DNA of 64,000 bases from Thiovibrio frasassiensis. Lineage in GTDB: Bacteria > Desulfobacterota > Desulfobulbia > Desulfobulbales > Desulfurivibrionaceae. The first letter of the stretch is position 1. Each line of letters starts with the position of its first letter. Shown here in pieces: positions 16,089 through 24,682 of the stretch. Location of the stretch: the NCBI RefSeq assembly GCF_029607905.1, contig NZ_JAPHEH010000001.1:897530-961529 (forward strand). The letters run 5' to 3'. The notes below the pieces were generated by a model. The model had not been told where the DNA came from. It did no database searches and saw nothing but the letters and a program-made list of their open reading frames with translations. The position numbers and the translations under genes were made by a program.

Positions 16089-16619
16089 ATGAGGACGTAC
16101 AAATTCACCGCTGATCCAATCGCTGCCGCCTCGTATTTTCAGAGCGCGCCAGTGAAGCATTTCATCGCCGATTTTGAGCCGCAAGCTCGACTGCTTCGAG
16201 GCGCTTTTTTCCGTGACATGGAAGACCGCAAGATTCTTCAAATCTGTGCGAAAAGTGCGAGTGAAATTGCCACGGCCAGGAAAAATGGGATCGCTGGATA
16301 TCACGTGGTCTTTGAGCTTCCGAAACTCGATTCAGTGGCCATAATTGCCGTAGCGAAAGCTGTGTTAGCGTTATTTCCGAACGATCTTCCAAGCGTGATG
16401 GCCTATCACACCGGAGCCTACGAAAATGCAGGTAAGGCTCGACCGCACATGCATTTGTACTTCATTGCATATCCAGATGGCTCACCGACTAAGCGCCTGA
16501 TTAAGACCGTGAGAAGCTTGTTCTTTCTCAACCGCATTCGCCGTGTTGTAAGCGATATGTGTGAAGTTGTAGGTCGTTCAATGGATTGGGACTATGGCCA
16601 ATCGCAAACCGGCAACTGA
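16089..16619 (+). CDS. HUH-type relaxase-like protein A
   Basis: About 176 residues from ATG 16089, chosen because AAGGA lies 9 bases upstream; ATGs at 16083 and 16026 are alternatives. Residues about 105-125 read 'YHTGAYENAGKARPHMHLYF': a His, then an Asn/Lys-rich loop, then His-Met-His, matching the metal-binding HUH motif of conjugative relaxases and Rep proteins. An early Tyr (Tyr4) is a candidate nucleophile. A central 'AGYHVVFELP...FPNDLPSVMAYH' block is shared with the next protein, showing the two are paralogs. Likely nicks DNA at the element's oriT. No standard MOB family could be assigned by reading. Confidence 0.55.
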   Translation: MRTYKFTADPIAAASYFQSAPVKHFIADFEPQARLLRGAFFRDMEDRKILQICAKSASEIATARKNGIAGYHVVFELPKLDSVAIIAVAKAVLALFPNDLPSVMAYHTGAYENAGKARPHMHLYFIAYPDGSPTKRLIKTVRSLFFLNRIRRVVSDMCEVVGRSMDWDYGQSQTGN

Positions 16620-17529
16620 TTTTGTAAGGACGGAACCCGTGCACGCCGACTCTTATATCGCGAACCCGCATGTTGATTATTTGCATAAAGAAGATGCCGT
16701 GACCGGTTCCGCTCTCTACAGCAATGGCTTCTTCGAGCCAGGCGCAGACCCGGTGACGGTCAAACGCTTCTTTATTGAATCGGCGATTGACGCCAATGAT
16801 CATGCGAGAGCGAACACGAATGCCGTGGCCGGATGGCGTGGCTTGGTTCTTTTGCCGAACGATGCTTCACCACATGAAGTAACAACGCTAATGAAAAACT
16901 GCCTCCAGACGATCCCAAAAGAGTATCCAGTCGTTGCGACGGTTCATGCCGGGAGCGGAGCACGGAAGAATCTTCACATGCATTTTTATCTCGTGCCGCG
17001 TGCCGATGGCTCGACCTCGAACAAGGTCAACAAGAGCTTCGCGCATCAACCACTTACGAACCGCATCAAGGCTGCCGTGCAATCGACTTGGAAGCAATTC
17101 GGTCGTGAAATGCTTGTCAATGTTGACGAACACAAACTTCCGCCGATTTCGCCTAAATTTCGTGCCCATATCCGAAACACTCCGCAGAACGATGTGCTCA
17201 GCGGCAAAGCGGAAATGAGCGCGACCAACCCCGAATTGAAAAACTACTACCGGGTTTATCGAGAGAAGCTTCTCTACAAGCAGCGGCTCGACGATCTTGA
17301 CGCTGATGCGCGGAAATCGACGCTGTCGCCTGCCGCTCGTCGTGCTGAAGCTTTTCAGGAGCCGATTATTGACGATGTTTACCAATCGTTAGCCTTGAAA
17401 GCATCTACCGCAAAAATTGACATCGTAGCATCCAAGGTTGATGACATCGGCATCAAGCCTGTGCTCAACACCCCGAAGATCTCACCGACGAAACCTACAA
17501 TTAAGCTGCAAACCGGCCTGTCACGGTAA
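16594..17529 (+). CDS. HUH-type relaxase-like protein B
   Basis: 311 residues, overlapping gene A by 26 bases. Residues 118-130 read H-A-G-S-G-A-R-K-N-L-H-M-H, again His plus His-Met-His, followed by 'FYLVPRADGS'. The preceding block 'AVAGWRGLVLLPNDASPHEV' aligns with protein A. Candidate catalytic tyrosines lie at about 21, 29 and 42. The C-terminal 120 residues are basic and low-complexity (Lys/Pro/Thr), typical of DNA-binding or coupling-protein contact tails. Together with protein A it suggests a two-subunit relaxase. Assignment rests on the motif and on neighbours (coupling ATPase, TraG-like protein). Confidence 0.6.
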   Translation: MANRKPATDFVRTEPVHADSYIANPHVDYLHKEDAVTGSALYSNGFFEPGADPVTVKRFFIESAIDANDHARANTNAVAGWRGLVLLPNDASPHEVTTLMKNCLQTIPKEYPVVATVHAGSGARKNLHMHFYLVPRADGSTSNKVNKSFAHQPLTNRIKAAVQSTWKQFGREMLVNVDEHKLPPISPKFRAHIRNTPQNDVLSGKAEMSATNPELKNYYRVYREKLLYKQRLDDLDADARKSTLSPAARRAEAFQEPIIDDVYQSLALKASTAKIDIVASKVDDIGIKPVLNTPKISPTKPTIKLQTGLSR

Positions 17530-17546
17530 ACCAAGGAGCGACCGCT

Positions 17547-18383
17547 ATGTTCCAATACATGCTAATTGATCCATCGATGACGGGTGATGACCGTGAAAAG
17601 TCGGTGCGAAGCATCACGAAAATGTTGCCGAGAGTGAGTGGCTACGACTCTTTTATTACGGCGAGACGTTACAACGAACACCGTGAATTAGAGGAACTGA
17701 CATCGGATGACGTTGTTGAGACTCTAATCAACGATGTCATTGACTTCTGGTGCATCCGCTGCGACTCGACGGCTGGTGTGTTCAAAGACATCATTGAGAA
17801 AGCATCCCGTGACAAAATAGCGGATCTCCAAAATCAACTGAAGCTTCTCGATTTTGACACCTTCCAGCGAGCACATTCATCATCTAAGAACATTGACGAG
17901 CTACAACGTGAACATACCATTCGCTCAAATGTCATTAAGGCCCGGACACTGAAAGATAGCTTCGCCGATATTGCGCAAGCTGCCCTTGAAGCGTTGACCG
18001 TCGAACAAGCGCATGTTGCCATTACGCTCTTCAATGAACTCTTCCCGTCTGAAAAGCTTATCGTGCCTGATTTCATGCTTGGCCGCCGCAGCTTTACCGA
18101 CGACGAGCGCAAAATGTATCTCAGCGAATACCGCAATGTATCTTTTCCGGTTCTGTATGGCATGGCGTCATACATGATTTCTAATAACGGCTATATCCTG
18201 CCCGAAGCGAAAGCCATGCTGATGCCTGCAACATATCAAAATCTGAAATCCATACATGATGACGCGAAAGCCGAATTTCTTGCTGAGCATGACGAAAATG
18301 AAGGCGTCGTTCCTCGTTCACCCGCTGCCACCGAGCGCTATGTCAACGACCTCGCGGCTAAAGCAACGGAGGCTGGATTATGA
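17547..18383 (+). CDS. Unknown soluble helical protein, transfer operon
   Basis: 278 residues with AAGGAG before the ATG. Predicted mostly helical with a coiled-coil-like stretch around 90-130 (KIADLQNQLKLLDFDTFQRA) and no membrane segment. No domain recognised. It overlaps the following small membrane-protein gene by 4 bases. Could be a relaxosome accessory factor because it follows the two HUH genes directly, but this is inference from position. Confidence 0.6.
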   Translation: MFQYMLIDPSMTGDDREKSVRSITKMLPRVSGYDSFITARRYNEHRELEELTSDDVVETLINDVIDFWCIRCDSTAGVFKDIIEKASRDKIADLQNQLKLLDFDTFQRAHSSSKNIDELQREHTIRSNVIKARTLKDSFADIAQAALEALTVEQAHVAITLFNELFPSEKLIVPDFMLGRRSFTDDERKMYLSEYRNVSFPVLYGMASYMISNNGYILPEAKAMLMPATYQNLKSIHDDAKAEFLAEHDENEGVVPRSPAATERYVNDLAAKATEAGL

Positions 18384-18619
18384 AGAAACTTTTTTGGCTC
18401 TTGTTGTTGTTTTTAGTGCTCGCTGGTGTCGCTGCTTACTCCGAATCTATCGGGCGCTCAGCGGTGACGTTCATCTCAACGTTTTCGTTAGCGATTACTT
18501 GCGGTCTCATTGGTGTTGTTGTTCTCAAAGTTGGCGGCGGGGTTTCCAAAAGCTTTAAATCTCAGCTTCCAACGGAAGTTGAGGCGGATATCATCGAACT
18601 CAAGAGGCGATTGCCATGA
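18380..18619 (+). CDS. Small two-helix membrane protein
   Basis: 79 residues with two membrane helices (about 3-22 and 31-50) and a C-terminal charged tail ending EADIIELKRRLP. It overlaps genes on both sides by 4 bases, so its expression is tightly coupled to the TraG-like protein. The size and hydrophobicity would suit a pilin-like or VirB2/TrbC-like subunit, but there is no long signal peptide, so this is speculative. Confidence 0.6.
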   Translation: MKKLFWLLLLFLVLAGVAAYSESIGRSAVTFISTFSLAITCGLIGVVVLKVGGGVSKSFKSQLPTEVEADIIELKRRLP

Positions 18620-21198
18620 ATAGTGCGCTAATGGCGTTTGATTTGAACAATGCACAGATGTTATCGAGCGGTCTTTATGCTGGTAGTGTGGTGTTCAATT
18701 ATGGGTTTAAGGCCATTGCTACTTATGGGGTTATCGTTGGGCTCCTCATGATCTTCGTAACAAAAAAACCTTTGCATTTTATTGCTACGGCGCTTATCGG
18801 CTACGGCGTGATGCACATATTATTCGCCACAGACGCGCTGCAATCTTCGCCGTCATCTACGTCCTCAACGCTCTCAATGTCCGTTATCAGCGATGATGTC
18901 TATGCTGGATTCTCTCCCGCTACAGCTTCTCCGATTTCAAAAATCATCACATTCCGAGATCCGGGTTTGAATGCCAAACAAGAAAGCATGGATACTTACG
19001 GCACAACGACGTACGAAGTGCTCGCGGCTCTTGGCGATGGAAGCGATGTTGTTGCTTCAGCCGACACGTCAAACATCGCTGGCCCGACATTTGATCCGAA
19101 ACAAATGACCGTCTTTGTGATGCCGTCAACGCGCACGTCAGATAGCGACAGTTGGCGAGCGCTTCCTGCTGCCGGGTCACAATATGGCGGTGCCTTTTCA
19201 AAAGCGATGATGTTCGCGCATAATACTGGCATGCGTGTTGCTTTTGCATCCGCGCATCATCTCGATGCAGAGTCGTTGTTTGATTCCGTTGTTGATTGGG
19301 CCGCCTCGCAGGGTCCCGCTAACTCTCCAGAACAGACCAAGCAGGCAATGCTTGATAACACATATGCTTCTCTTTCAGGCGGCGGTACGGTTGCTTTACG
19401 TGCACCGACTTATCAGCATTATCCTGGCGGAGTATCCGGGTACGCAAATCGTCTAAGCACGATCGTTAAAAATCCGATGACGGTTTTCACTTCCAAAACG
19501 GCGGATGCGTCGTCATTCATCGATCCATCAAAGCCGAGCATTGGTCGTATGGATACCATTTCCAAAAAGTATGGGTATGACTCGAACGACACCGGCGTGT
19601 CAGCCGAATATTATTTGCAGACCCATATCCCGTTGTATGAATCACAGTGCGCTCAGGAGCCCGTGTTGAGCACGGCTGAAAATGCTCAGGAATTCATGAA
19701 TGGCCTAAATCCATGCGCTACTTTCCGATCACGACCGTTCAGCTACCTATCCAATACTCCGGGTAAGATGGCGTCGGTCAAGGGTCTTGATCAAGCGTTA
19801 GAAAAGACCTCCAAGACGGTTGACAATGTATCGCAGTGGCTAAACAATGGCTCTTCGTGGAAAGCGATCGGCGGGGCTGCTAGTTTTGTCAGCGGAACGT
19901 TTAATTTGCCTGTGACGTCGGCACCGGCATGCACGGCTGCCAAGTCACTCGGTGACTTGAAGCATATCTACGAAGAATGGTCTAAGTCGGAAGCCCCACA
20001 AGCTCTATCTAGACGCGGATGCTTGAAGCTCGCGCAAAACATTTCCGCCGCGCAACAAGCGATTGCGGAGACAATGGACGAAAATGATGACATTATTGAT
20101 GGCTTCTATTCTAAGCAATCATCGTATGCTCTTGAGGCATCCTCGGCATATGCGGTTTCAGTCAACGTCGGCACTGAAGCCCTTGCGTTGCATGAAGCTA
20201 ACTTTGCCGGCATCGACAATGTGCTTCAAGGTCTTGAAAAGTCCATATTAACGTCGTCTCTGCCGCCGGTTCAGCTGAAAAGTGACATTGTTGTCGAAAA
20301 TCTCAGTGCACCAAGCATCGTTTCTCCGGGTATGGCCGCTGGAACGGTTGCCACGTTAGGATTCACGACGGCTGAAGTCTCCGCAATGATTGATGGCAAA
20401 GCGAGTTATTTCACTCGTACTTGGGATGGTCTCAAAAATTTAGGAACGAAGGCGGTCACGGCTGTAAAAAGCACTGGCGCTAAGGTCGCTAACTCAAGCG
20501 TCCGTGCGCTCAAAAGCATCTCTCCTTTCGAATGGATTACTAAGGCCGCTAAGTGGATCGGGGTCTTGCTTGCGTTGCTCCCGGTCATTGCAATCCTCTC
20601 TTTATACGCGACGGCGTATTTCACTATCACCGCGCATTCGATGGCGATCTTTGCGATGTTGCCAATTGCGTCCTCGCTGGTATATGCGCGAATGATGACA
20701 TCTACCGCTTCCGACGAGGCTCAAGGTGGCGTGGCTAATTTTCCGGTACTGAAGACTCTAGTAATTATCCCTGCGGTAGTTGGTCTCGAAAATGTCGCCA
20801 TTGGCGCTGCCGGTCCTCTAGTCATGAGTTTTTTTCACTCGTCCGTCGGCATACTCTTGAAGTCGCTCGCCATTGTCGGTGGAGCGTTGGTTGAATCCGT
20901 GACTCTTGGCGTGTTCGAGTTTGATATCACTGGCATGCTATTGAACACGCTGAAGCCTCTCGGTGCGATAATTGTCATGTTTGTTGTTGCGAAAGCTGCG
21001 CTGAAGCTGTTGCCCGGTGGTGTCGGGTCAGGAGCTAGTATGGAGCAAAGCGCCAGCGCCGCTATGCCATCAGCACCTGCTGGTGGCGGTGGCGGTGGTT
21101 CCAATAAGAGCGACTCCGGGTCTTCGAGCGGCTCTAAAAGCGCGGTAACTCCGACCACATCAACCGAATTAGGCCATAACATTGCCGCGAAATCATAA
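18616..21198 (+). CDS. Large polytopic TraG-N/DotA-like conjugation membrane protein
   Basis: 860 residues. Two to three membrane helices at about 20-75, a long periplasmic domain with several Cys (about 340-480), then four to five helices at about 640-800, and a Gly/Ser/Lys-rich tail after 820. A TM / large periplasmic / TM-cluster layout is shared by F-type TraG N-domains and DotA/TraY proteins, which stabilise mating pairs or form the inner-membrane channel. Residues about 155-215 (VFVMPSTRTSDSDSWRALPA) could be the substrate-sensing part. There is no ATPase motif. The family call is based on topology and neighbours, not strong sequence identity. Confidence 0.55.
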   Translation: MNSALMAFDLNNAQMLSSGLYAGSVVFNYGFKAIATYGVIVGLLMIFVTKKPLHFIATALIGYGVMHILFATDALQSSPSSTSSTLSMSVISDDVYAGFSPATASPISKIITFRDPGLNAKQESMDTYGTTTYEVLAALGDGSDVVASADTSNIAGPTFDPKQMTVFVMPSTRTSDSDSWRALPAAGSQYGGAFSKAMMFAHNTGMRVAFASAHHLDAESLFDSVVDWAASQGPANSPEQTKQAMLDNTYASLSGGGTVALRAPTYQHYPGGVSGYANRLSTIVKNPMTVFTSKTADASSFIDPSKPSIGRMDTISKKYGYDSNDTGVSAEYYLQTHIPLYESQCAQEPVLSTAENAQEFMNGLNPCATFRSRPFSYLSNTPGKMASVKGLDQALEKTSKTVDNVSQWLNNGSSWKAIGGAASFVSGTFNLPVTSAPACTAAKSLGDLKHIYEEWSKSEAPQALSRRGCLKLAQNISAAQQAIAETMDENDDIIDGFYSKQSSYALEASSAYAVSVNVGTEALALHEANFAGIDNVLQGLEKSILTSSLPPVQLKSDIVVENLSAPSIVSPGMAAGTVATLGFTTAEVSAMIDGKASYFTRTWDGLKNLGTKAVTAVKSTGAKVANSSVRALKSISPFEWITKAAKWIGVLLALLPVIAILSLYATAYFTITAHSMAIFAMLPIASSLVYARMMTSTASDEAQGGVANFPVLKTLVIIPAVVGLENVAIGAAGPLVMSFFHSSVGILLKSLAIVGGALVESVTLGVFEFDITGMLLNTLKPLGAIIVMFVVAKAALKLLPGGVGSGASMEQSASAAMPSAPAGGGGGGSNKSDSGSSSGSKSAVTPTTSTELGHNIAAKS

Positions 21199-21214
21199 CG
21201 AGAAGGTGCTACTC

Positions 21215-22741
21215 ATGAAAAAACTGATCTGTGCTGGTTTGATCATAACGGGAATATTTGGCGGCTCAGCGTCGGCTGAACTTGCGAGCGTCAATGACCT
21301 TGTTACACTCCGCGACCAGTTGCTTGGGGCAAAGGTGACAAATACTGCTCTTGATGCCATTAAGCCGGAAACGGCTGACACGACGAGTGCTGCGAATGCA
21401 AATGCTGCGGCCCTGGAACGTGCGAACAAAGTTGAAAGCGAAATAACATCACCGAGGTCGGCTAGTGATGCATCAAATATCCGCGTCATGTTCGTTACGC
21501 CATTTAAGTACAAGAACGTCGGCAACATCTTGATCCGAAAAAGCTTCAATGACGTTCAAAAGAGCTATGCTCTTGAGCCGGGTTCAGAAAAAAATGACTA
21601 CGTGTCATTCGAGAAAACAGCCAAGGCTATCCTTGATTCTATCGGCAAATGTCAGCTTCCGGGTTCCGTAGCCGACCGGCTTCAAGAGTGCGCAAATAAA
21701 CTTCCAGATGAATTTGTTATGGCTACAAACTTGATCCATTCATATCAAGCATGGAAAGATGTTGAGATCCGCACGATTCTTGGTTTGTACGCCGACAAAT
21801 GGAAATCTCCGGTTCTAGCTGATCGTCTCCAGGCGCGGTTGCTTAGTTCGTGTATGCACAAAGCGTTGTCCGACACGTCCGACTCGGGTGCGTCGATTGA
21901 GACCTGTCGCCAAGCCGCGAATTGGGATCTTCGTGATCTTTTTACCGGGTTCAATGACGCTGCATGCTCCGGCGGCTCAATGCCTACAAAGACCAAAAGC
22001 GTGTTTGATTACCGAGATTTTGTGAAAGGCTGTGTTGCCAATAACAAAATCGCAACGGCTTCTACCGGAACGCAGCTTGCCGTAGACCTGTTTCCGACGA
22101 TTAAGATAGCCGTCCAGACGGTAAAAGGTGGCGGCAGCGTCCAAGTTGTCCTACAGCCGCCGCTTATCGCCTCTTCAGCATTGTATTCCGCAGTCTATAT
22201 GCGTCTCATTGGTACCGAAGATGCGCCGGGAATCCTAAAATCCGATTGGTTTTTAAGTGGCTCGACACAAGGCCGGATTCCATCAATCTTCGCTCCCGCC
22301 AATGTGTCATATGACAACAAGAACATGCAATATTTCTCAATCGGCATTCCGCCGACGTTGATCACTAAGCTGAATGCGCTGCCGCTTGGTGATCGTGAGT
22401 TTTTCATTGAAATGCTTGCGAGAAAATTAACGCTCATCCAGTCGCTCGAAATCATACGTGGCGCGCAAATGATTGCCATTGAATCCGACCGAGCGCTAAA
22501 CTCAAGTGATACGGATCTCGGACGCTTGACCGCGACCGTTGTTGAGTATTTTGACATCATGGCTCGAAGCTATAATGAGAGCATCGATCTAACATCGACA
22601 TTGACCATCGAAGACATCTTGCTTGCGGTTGACAATCTCTATCAGAATTATATGGAGGCGCGGCGAAAGCATGGCAACTCCGTTGCAGTCTTACAGAATG
22701 AAGTTCATCGCCAGATGGTTGACAAGAGTCTTGGCAAATAA
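21215..22741 (+). CDS. Exported protein partner of the TraG-like protein
   Basis: 508 residues. ATG 21215 is preferred (AGAAGGTG upstream) because it starts a clear Sec signal peptide (KKLICAGLIITGIFGGSASA). The mature protein has an N-terminal helical region, several Cys (about 145-165, 205-260) suited to disulfides, and a helical C-terminus. Size, export and position after a TraG-like gene parallel TraH of F-type systems, but I could not find a TraH signature. It is followed by a strong bidirectional terminator that closes this operon. Confidence 0.55.
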   Translation: MKKLICAGLIITGIFGGSASAELASVNDLVTLRDQLLGAKVTNTALDAIKPETADTTSAANANAAALERANKVESEITSPRSASDASNIRVMFVTPFKYKNVGNILIRKSFNDVQKSYALEPGSEKNDYVSFEKTAKAILDSIGKCQLPGSVADRLQECANKLPDEFVMATNLIHSYQAWKDVEIRTILGLYADKWKSPVLADRLQARLLSSCMHKALSDTSDSGASIETCRQAANWDLRDLFTGFNDAACSGGSMPTKTKSVFDYRDFVKGCVANNKIATASTGTQLAVDLFPTIKIAVQTVKGGGSVQVVLQPPLIASSALYSAVYMRLIGTEDAPGILKSDWFLSGSTQGRIPSIFAPANVSYDNKNMQYFSIGIPPTLITKLNALPLGDREFFIEMLARKLTLIQSLEIIRGAQMIAIESDRALNSSDTDLGRLTATVVEYFDIMARSYNESIDLTSTLTIEDILLAVDNLYQNYMEARRKHGNSVAVLQNEVHRQMVDKSLGK

Positions 22742-22762
22742 AGTCTTGCCGAGAAGTATCCC

Positions 22763-22797
22763 AAAAAGGCTCTCCGATGACCTCAGAGAGCCTTTTT
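22763..22797. terminator. Bidirectional terminator between convergent genes
   Basis: AAAAAGGCTCTC pairs with GAGAGCCTTTTT (12-bp stem, T run on both strands). Separates the exported-protein gene from the reverse-strand S41 protease. Confidence 0.9.
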
Positions 22798-22855
22798 CAT
22801 GTGCGGTAATATGTTTTTATATCAACTGCGTGAAAAGAGACCCACGAGCCTCTAA

Positions 22856-23917
22856 TTAAATCCCGTGACCTTCATACGTGGTACCGTCGGGAAGATACAC
22901 TCGACCGATCGTCATCACGAGCCCGCCTTTTAAGAATTTTTTAAACTGGATCGTTGACCATTTTCCGTATGTTGTGTCGCCGACAACATCAAGTTTCTCC
23001 TTCGGCAGGTTGTATTTCAGGACGCCGATGAAGATTTCAGCCGCCGATGCGGTTCGTGCGGATTTCAGCACACGTATTCGCCCGTTGAACTTGGTTAAAT
23101 CAAAATCCGGCGTTCTAGCGGTGCTGTAGGCGATTGTTTTGTTGCGCCGCACTTCCGTAAACATCTTTGTGTTCTTCGGCAAGAGCGATGACAGCAGCGT
23201 CGTCAAGGTGTTGACGCGACCTCCTGGACACTGTGACAGGTCAAATTCAATGGTATGGATTCGCTTTGCGTCCAATGAATCTAGAAAATTTACAAATGGA
23301 ACATGTGTCTCATATGCGAAGCTATACATCGTCACTCGTGCCGTGTCGCCTTCAACCTCAGTATACAGAGACTTCAGCTCTCCAGATTGAAGCTTTATCG
23401 AGCGTTCGATTTTGTTGGTACCGCGAACCACAACATTAAGTTCATTGGACGCCTGAAACGCCGCTAAGAACTTTTCCGGCTTCTCTTCAGCCGCGACACG
23501 TATGATCGTTTCTCCAGGCTGAAGGAGAGCATAGTTTTTTGAGTGCCTCAAGACGTCGGTGATCACTCCCGTCTTTCTATCAAATCGTATTCCGTACTTC
23601 TTCCTGTCCGGCGAGTCATATGACTGATACAGGTCGTTGAACTCGTGCTCACTCTCCAAGAAAGAAATGTAGCGGTCTTTCGTCCGAAGGCCGGTCTCAA
23701 CTGCCGCTGTTAAGTCTTGTTCCGTGATGAATTCCGAGCTTGCGTTAATGGCCCGTCCCACCTGCGACAAATACGATGACGCCGAATAGCTGTCCGTCGA
23801 ATGGTAGGCGAATTGTGTTGCGACGAAGCAGCTCCCAAACAACAGCACATATTCTAATTTTCTCGACAGAAGATGCCTAAGCGGTTTCCAAAAAATTGCA
23901 TATCGCCCCATGTCCAT
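22856..23917 (-). CDS. S41-family (CtpA-like) serine protease, membrane-anchored
   Basis: 353 residues. An N-terminal membrane helix (about 20-38) anchors a periplasmic protease. Residues about 105-165 are PDZ-like (KYGIRFDRKTGVITDVLRHS ... QPGETIIRV). The S41 core follows: 'EFDLSQCPGGRVNTLTTLLS' (canonical DLRxNPGG, here with Cys), S291 in 'ARTASAAEIF' and K319 in 'VVGDTTYGKW', giving an intact Ser/Lys dyad. ATG has AAGGAG 8 bases upstream. It is the only reverse-strand gene inside the transfer block. It may process a transfer component or act in surface exclusion (inference). Confidence 0.82.
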   Translation of the reverse strand: MDMGRYAIFWKPLRHLLSRKLEYVLLFGSCFVATQFAYHSTDSYSASSYLSQVGRAINASSEFITEQDLTAAVETGLRTKDRYISFLESEHEFNDLYQSYDSPDRKKYGIRFDRKTGVITDVLRHSKNYALLQPGETIIRVAAEEKPEKFLAAFQASNELNVVVRGTNKIERSIKLQSGELKSLYTEVEGDTARVTMYSFAYETHVPFVNFLDSLDAKRIHTIEFDLSQCPGGRVNTLTTLLSSLLPKNTKMFTEVRRNKTIAYSTARTPDFDLTKFNGRIRVLKSARTASAAEIFIGVLKYNLPKEKLDVVGDTTYGKWSTIQFKKFLKGGLVMTIGRVYLPDGTTYEGHGI

Positions 23918-24038
23918 AGCAATGACTCCTTAAATAGTGGTTGTGTCATTATCATATCTAGACATTGCAATGGTGTACATTTAAAAATGTATGCAAAATT
24001 AAGTGTTTAAGTCCAAATTATCAAGATAATATATCACT

Positions 24039-24221
24039 ATGAAAGAGAAAATTCAGACAATGCATTTGTTCTTGAATGATGATGCAAAGGTTCAACAGCT
24101 TCAGCGGTTTTTTCGTAGCCGCTACAAGCTTCGTAAGCTTCCATCAAGAACACGAACGGTCCAGTACGCTCTCGATGAATGCATTGCTTTTGCTGAAATA
24201 CTAGGAGACCGAACAACATGA
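24039..24221 (+). CDS. Small basic protein, possible regulator
   Basis: 60 residues, basic (KLRKLPSRTRTVQYALDECI), overlapping the next gene by 4 bases (ATGA). A strand ending in 'SRTRTVQYALDE' followed by a helix is ribbon-helix-helix-like. First gene of the coupling-protein operon, so autoregulation is plausible. Confidence 0.5.
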   Translation: MKEKIQTMHLFLNDDAKVQQLQRFFRSRYKLRKLPSRTRTVQYALDECIAFAEILGDRTT

Positions 24222-24673
24222 ACAAGCATGATGCTTTCAAAACAATGGCCGGTTCAATGTGGCGGACGTTTATAGCGTGCCTCTTTGCGCCGGAGCGTCT
24301 TCTTGAAAGAGAGCAGCCGTTGTCGTTTTCACCCGAACAACAGGCGAGTTTCGCGGTCGTCGGAAGTTTATTGCTCAGCGTGTATGCCGGTCTTGGCTGG
24401 TTGTCGCTAGCTGTGATGCCCGTAAGCATGTTGATGCTCTACATGCTCTTTGAGACCAGTGATATTGCGGGATACGCTGCCGTTTCAGTGACGGTGTGTA
24501 CCGGCTGGATCATCGTCATTCATCCAATGCTTTCCGTTGTCGTTGTCGTCCTGTCTCTCGTAGGCGTTTACCGGGTCATAGATCCTTCAAAACGAAGGGT
24601 TGCGATAATTTTAGAAGTCGTTCGCTTTGGCGCGCTACTTGGAGTTGTAGCGTTCATCATGTTGCATCGCTGA
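24218..24673 (+). CDS. Integral membrane protein, unknown
   Basis: 151 residues with about four membrane helices (about 45-65, 68-82, 88-115, 135-150) and an N-terminal cytoplasmic segment (PERLLEREQPLSFSPEQQ). Located 9 bases before the coupling protein and overlapping the gene before it. Could be an inner-membrane partner of the coupling ATPase, as TraP/TrbJ-like or MobB-like proteins are, but no motif supports it. Confidence 0.6.
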   Translation: MNKHDAFKTMAGSMWRTFIACLFAPERLLEREQPLSFSPEQQASFAVVGSLLLSVYAGLGWLSLAVMPVSMLMLYMLFETSDIAGYAAVSVTVCTGWIIVIHPMLSVVVVVLSLVGVYRVIDPSKRRVAIILEVVRFGALLGVVAFIMLHR

Positions 24674-24682
24674 GGTCCAGTT

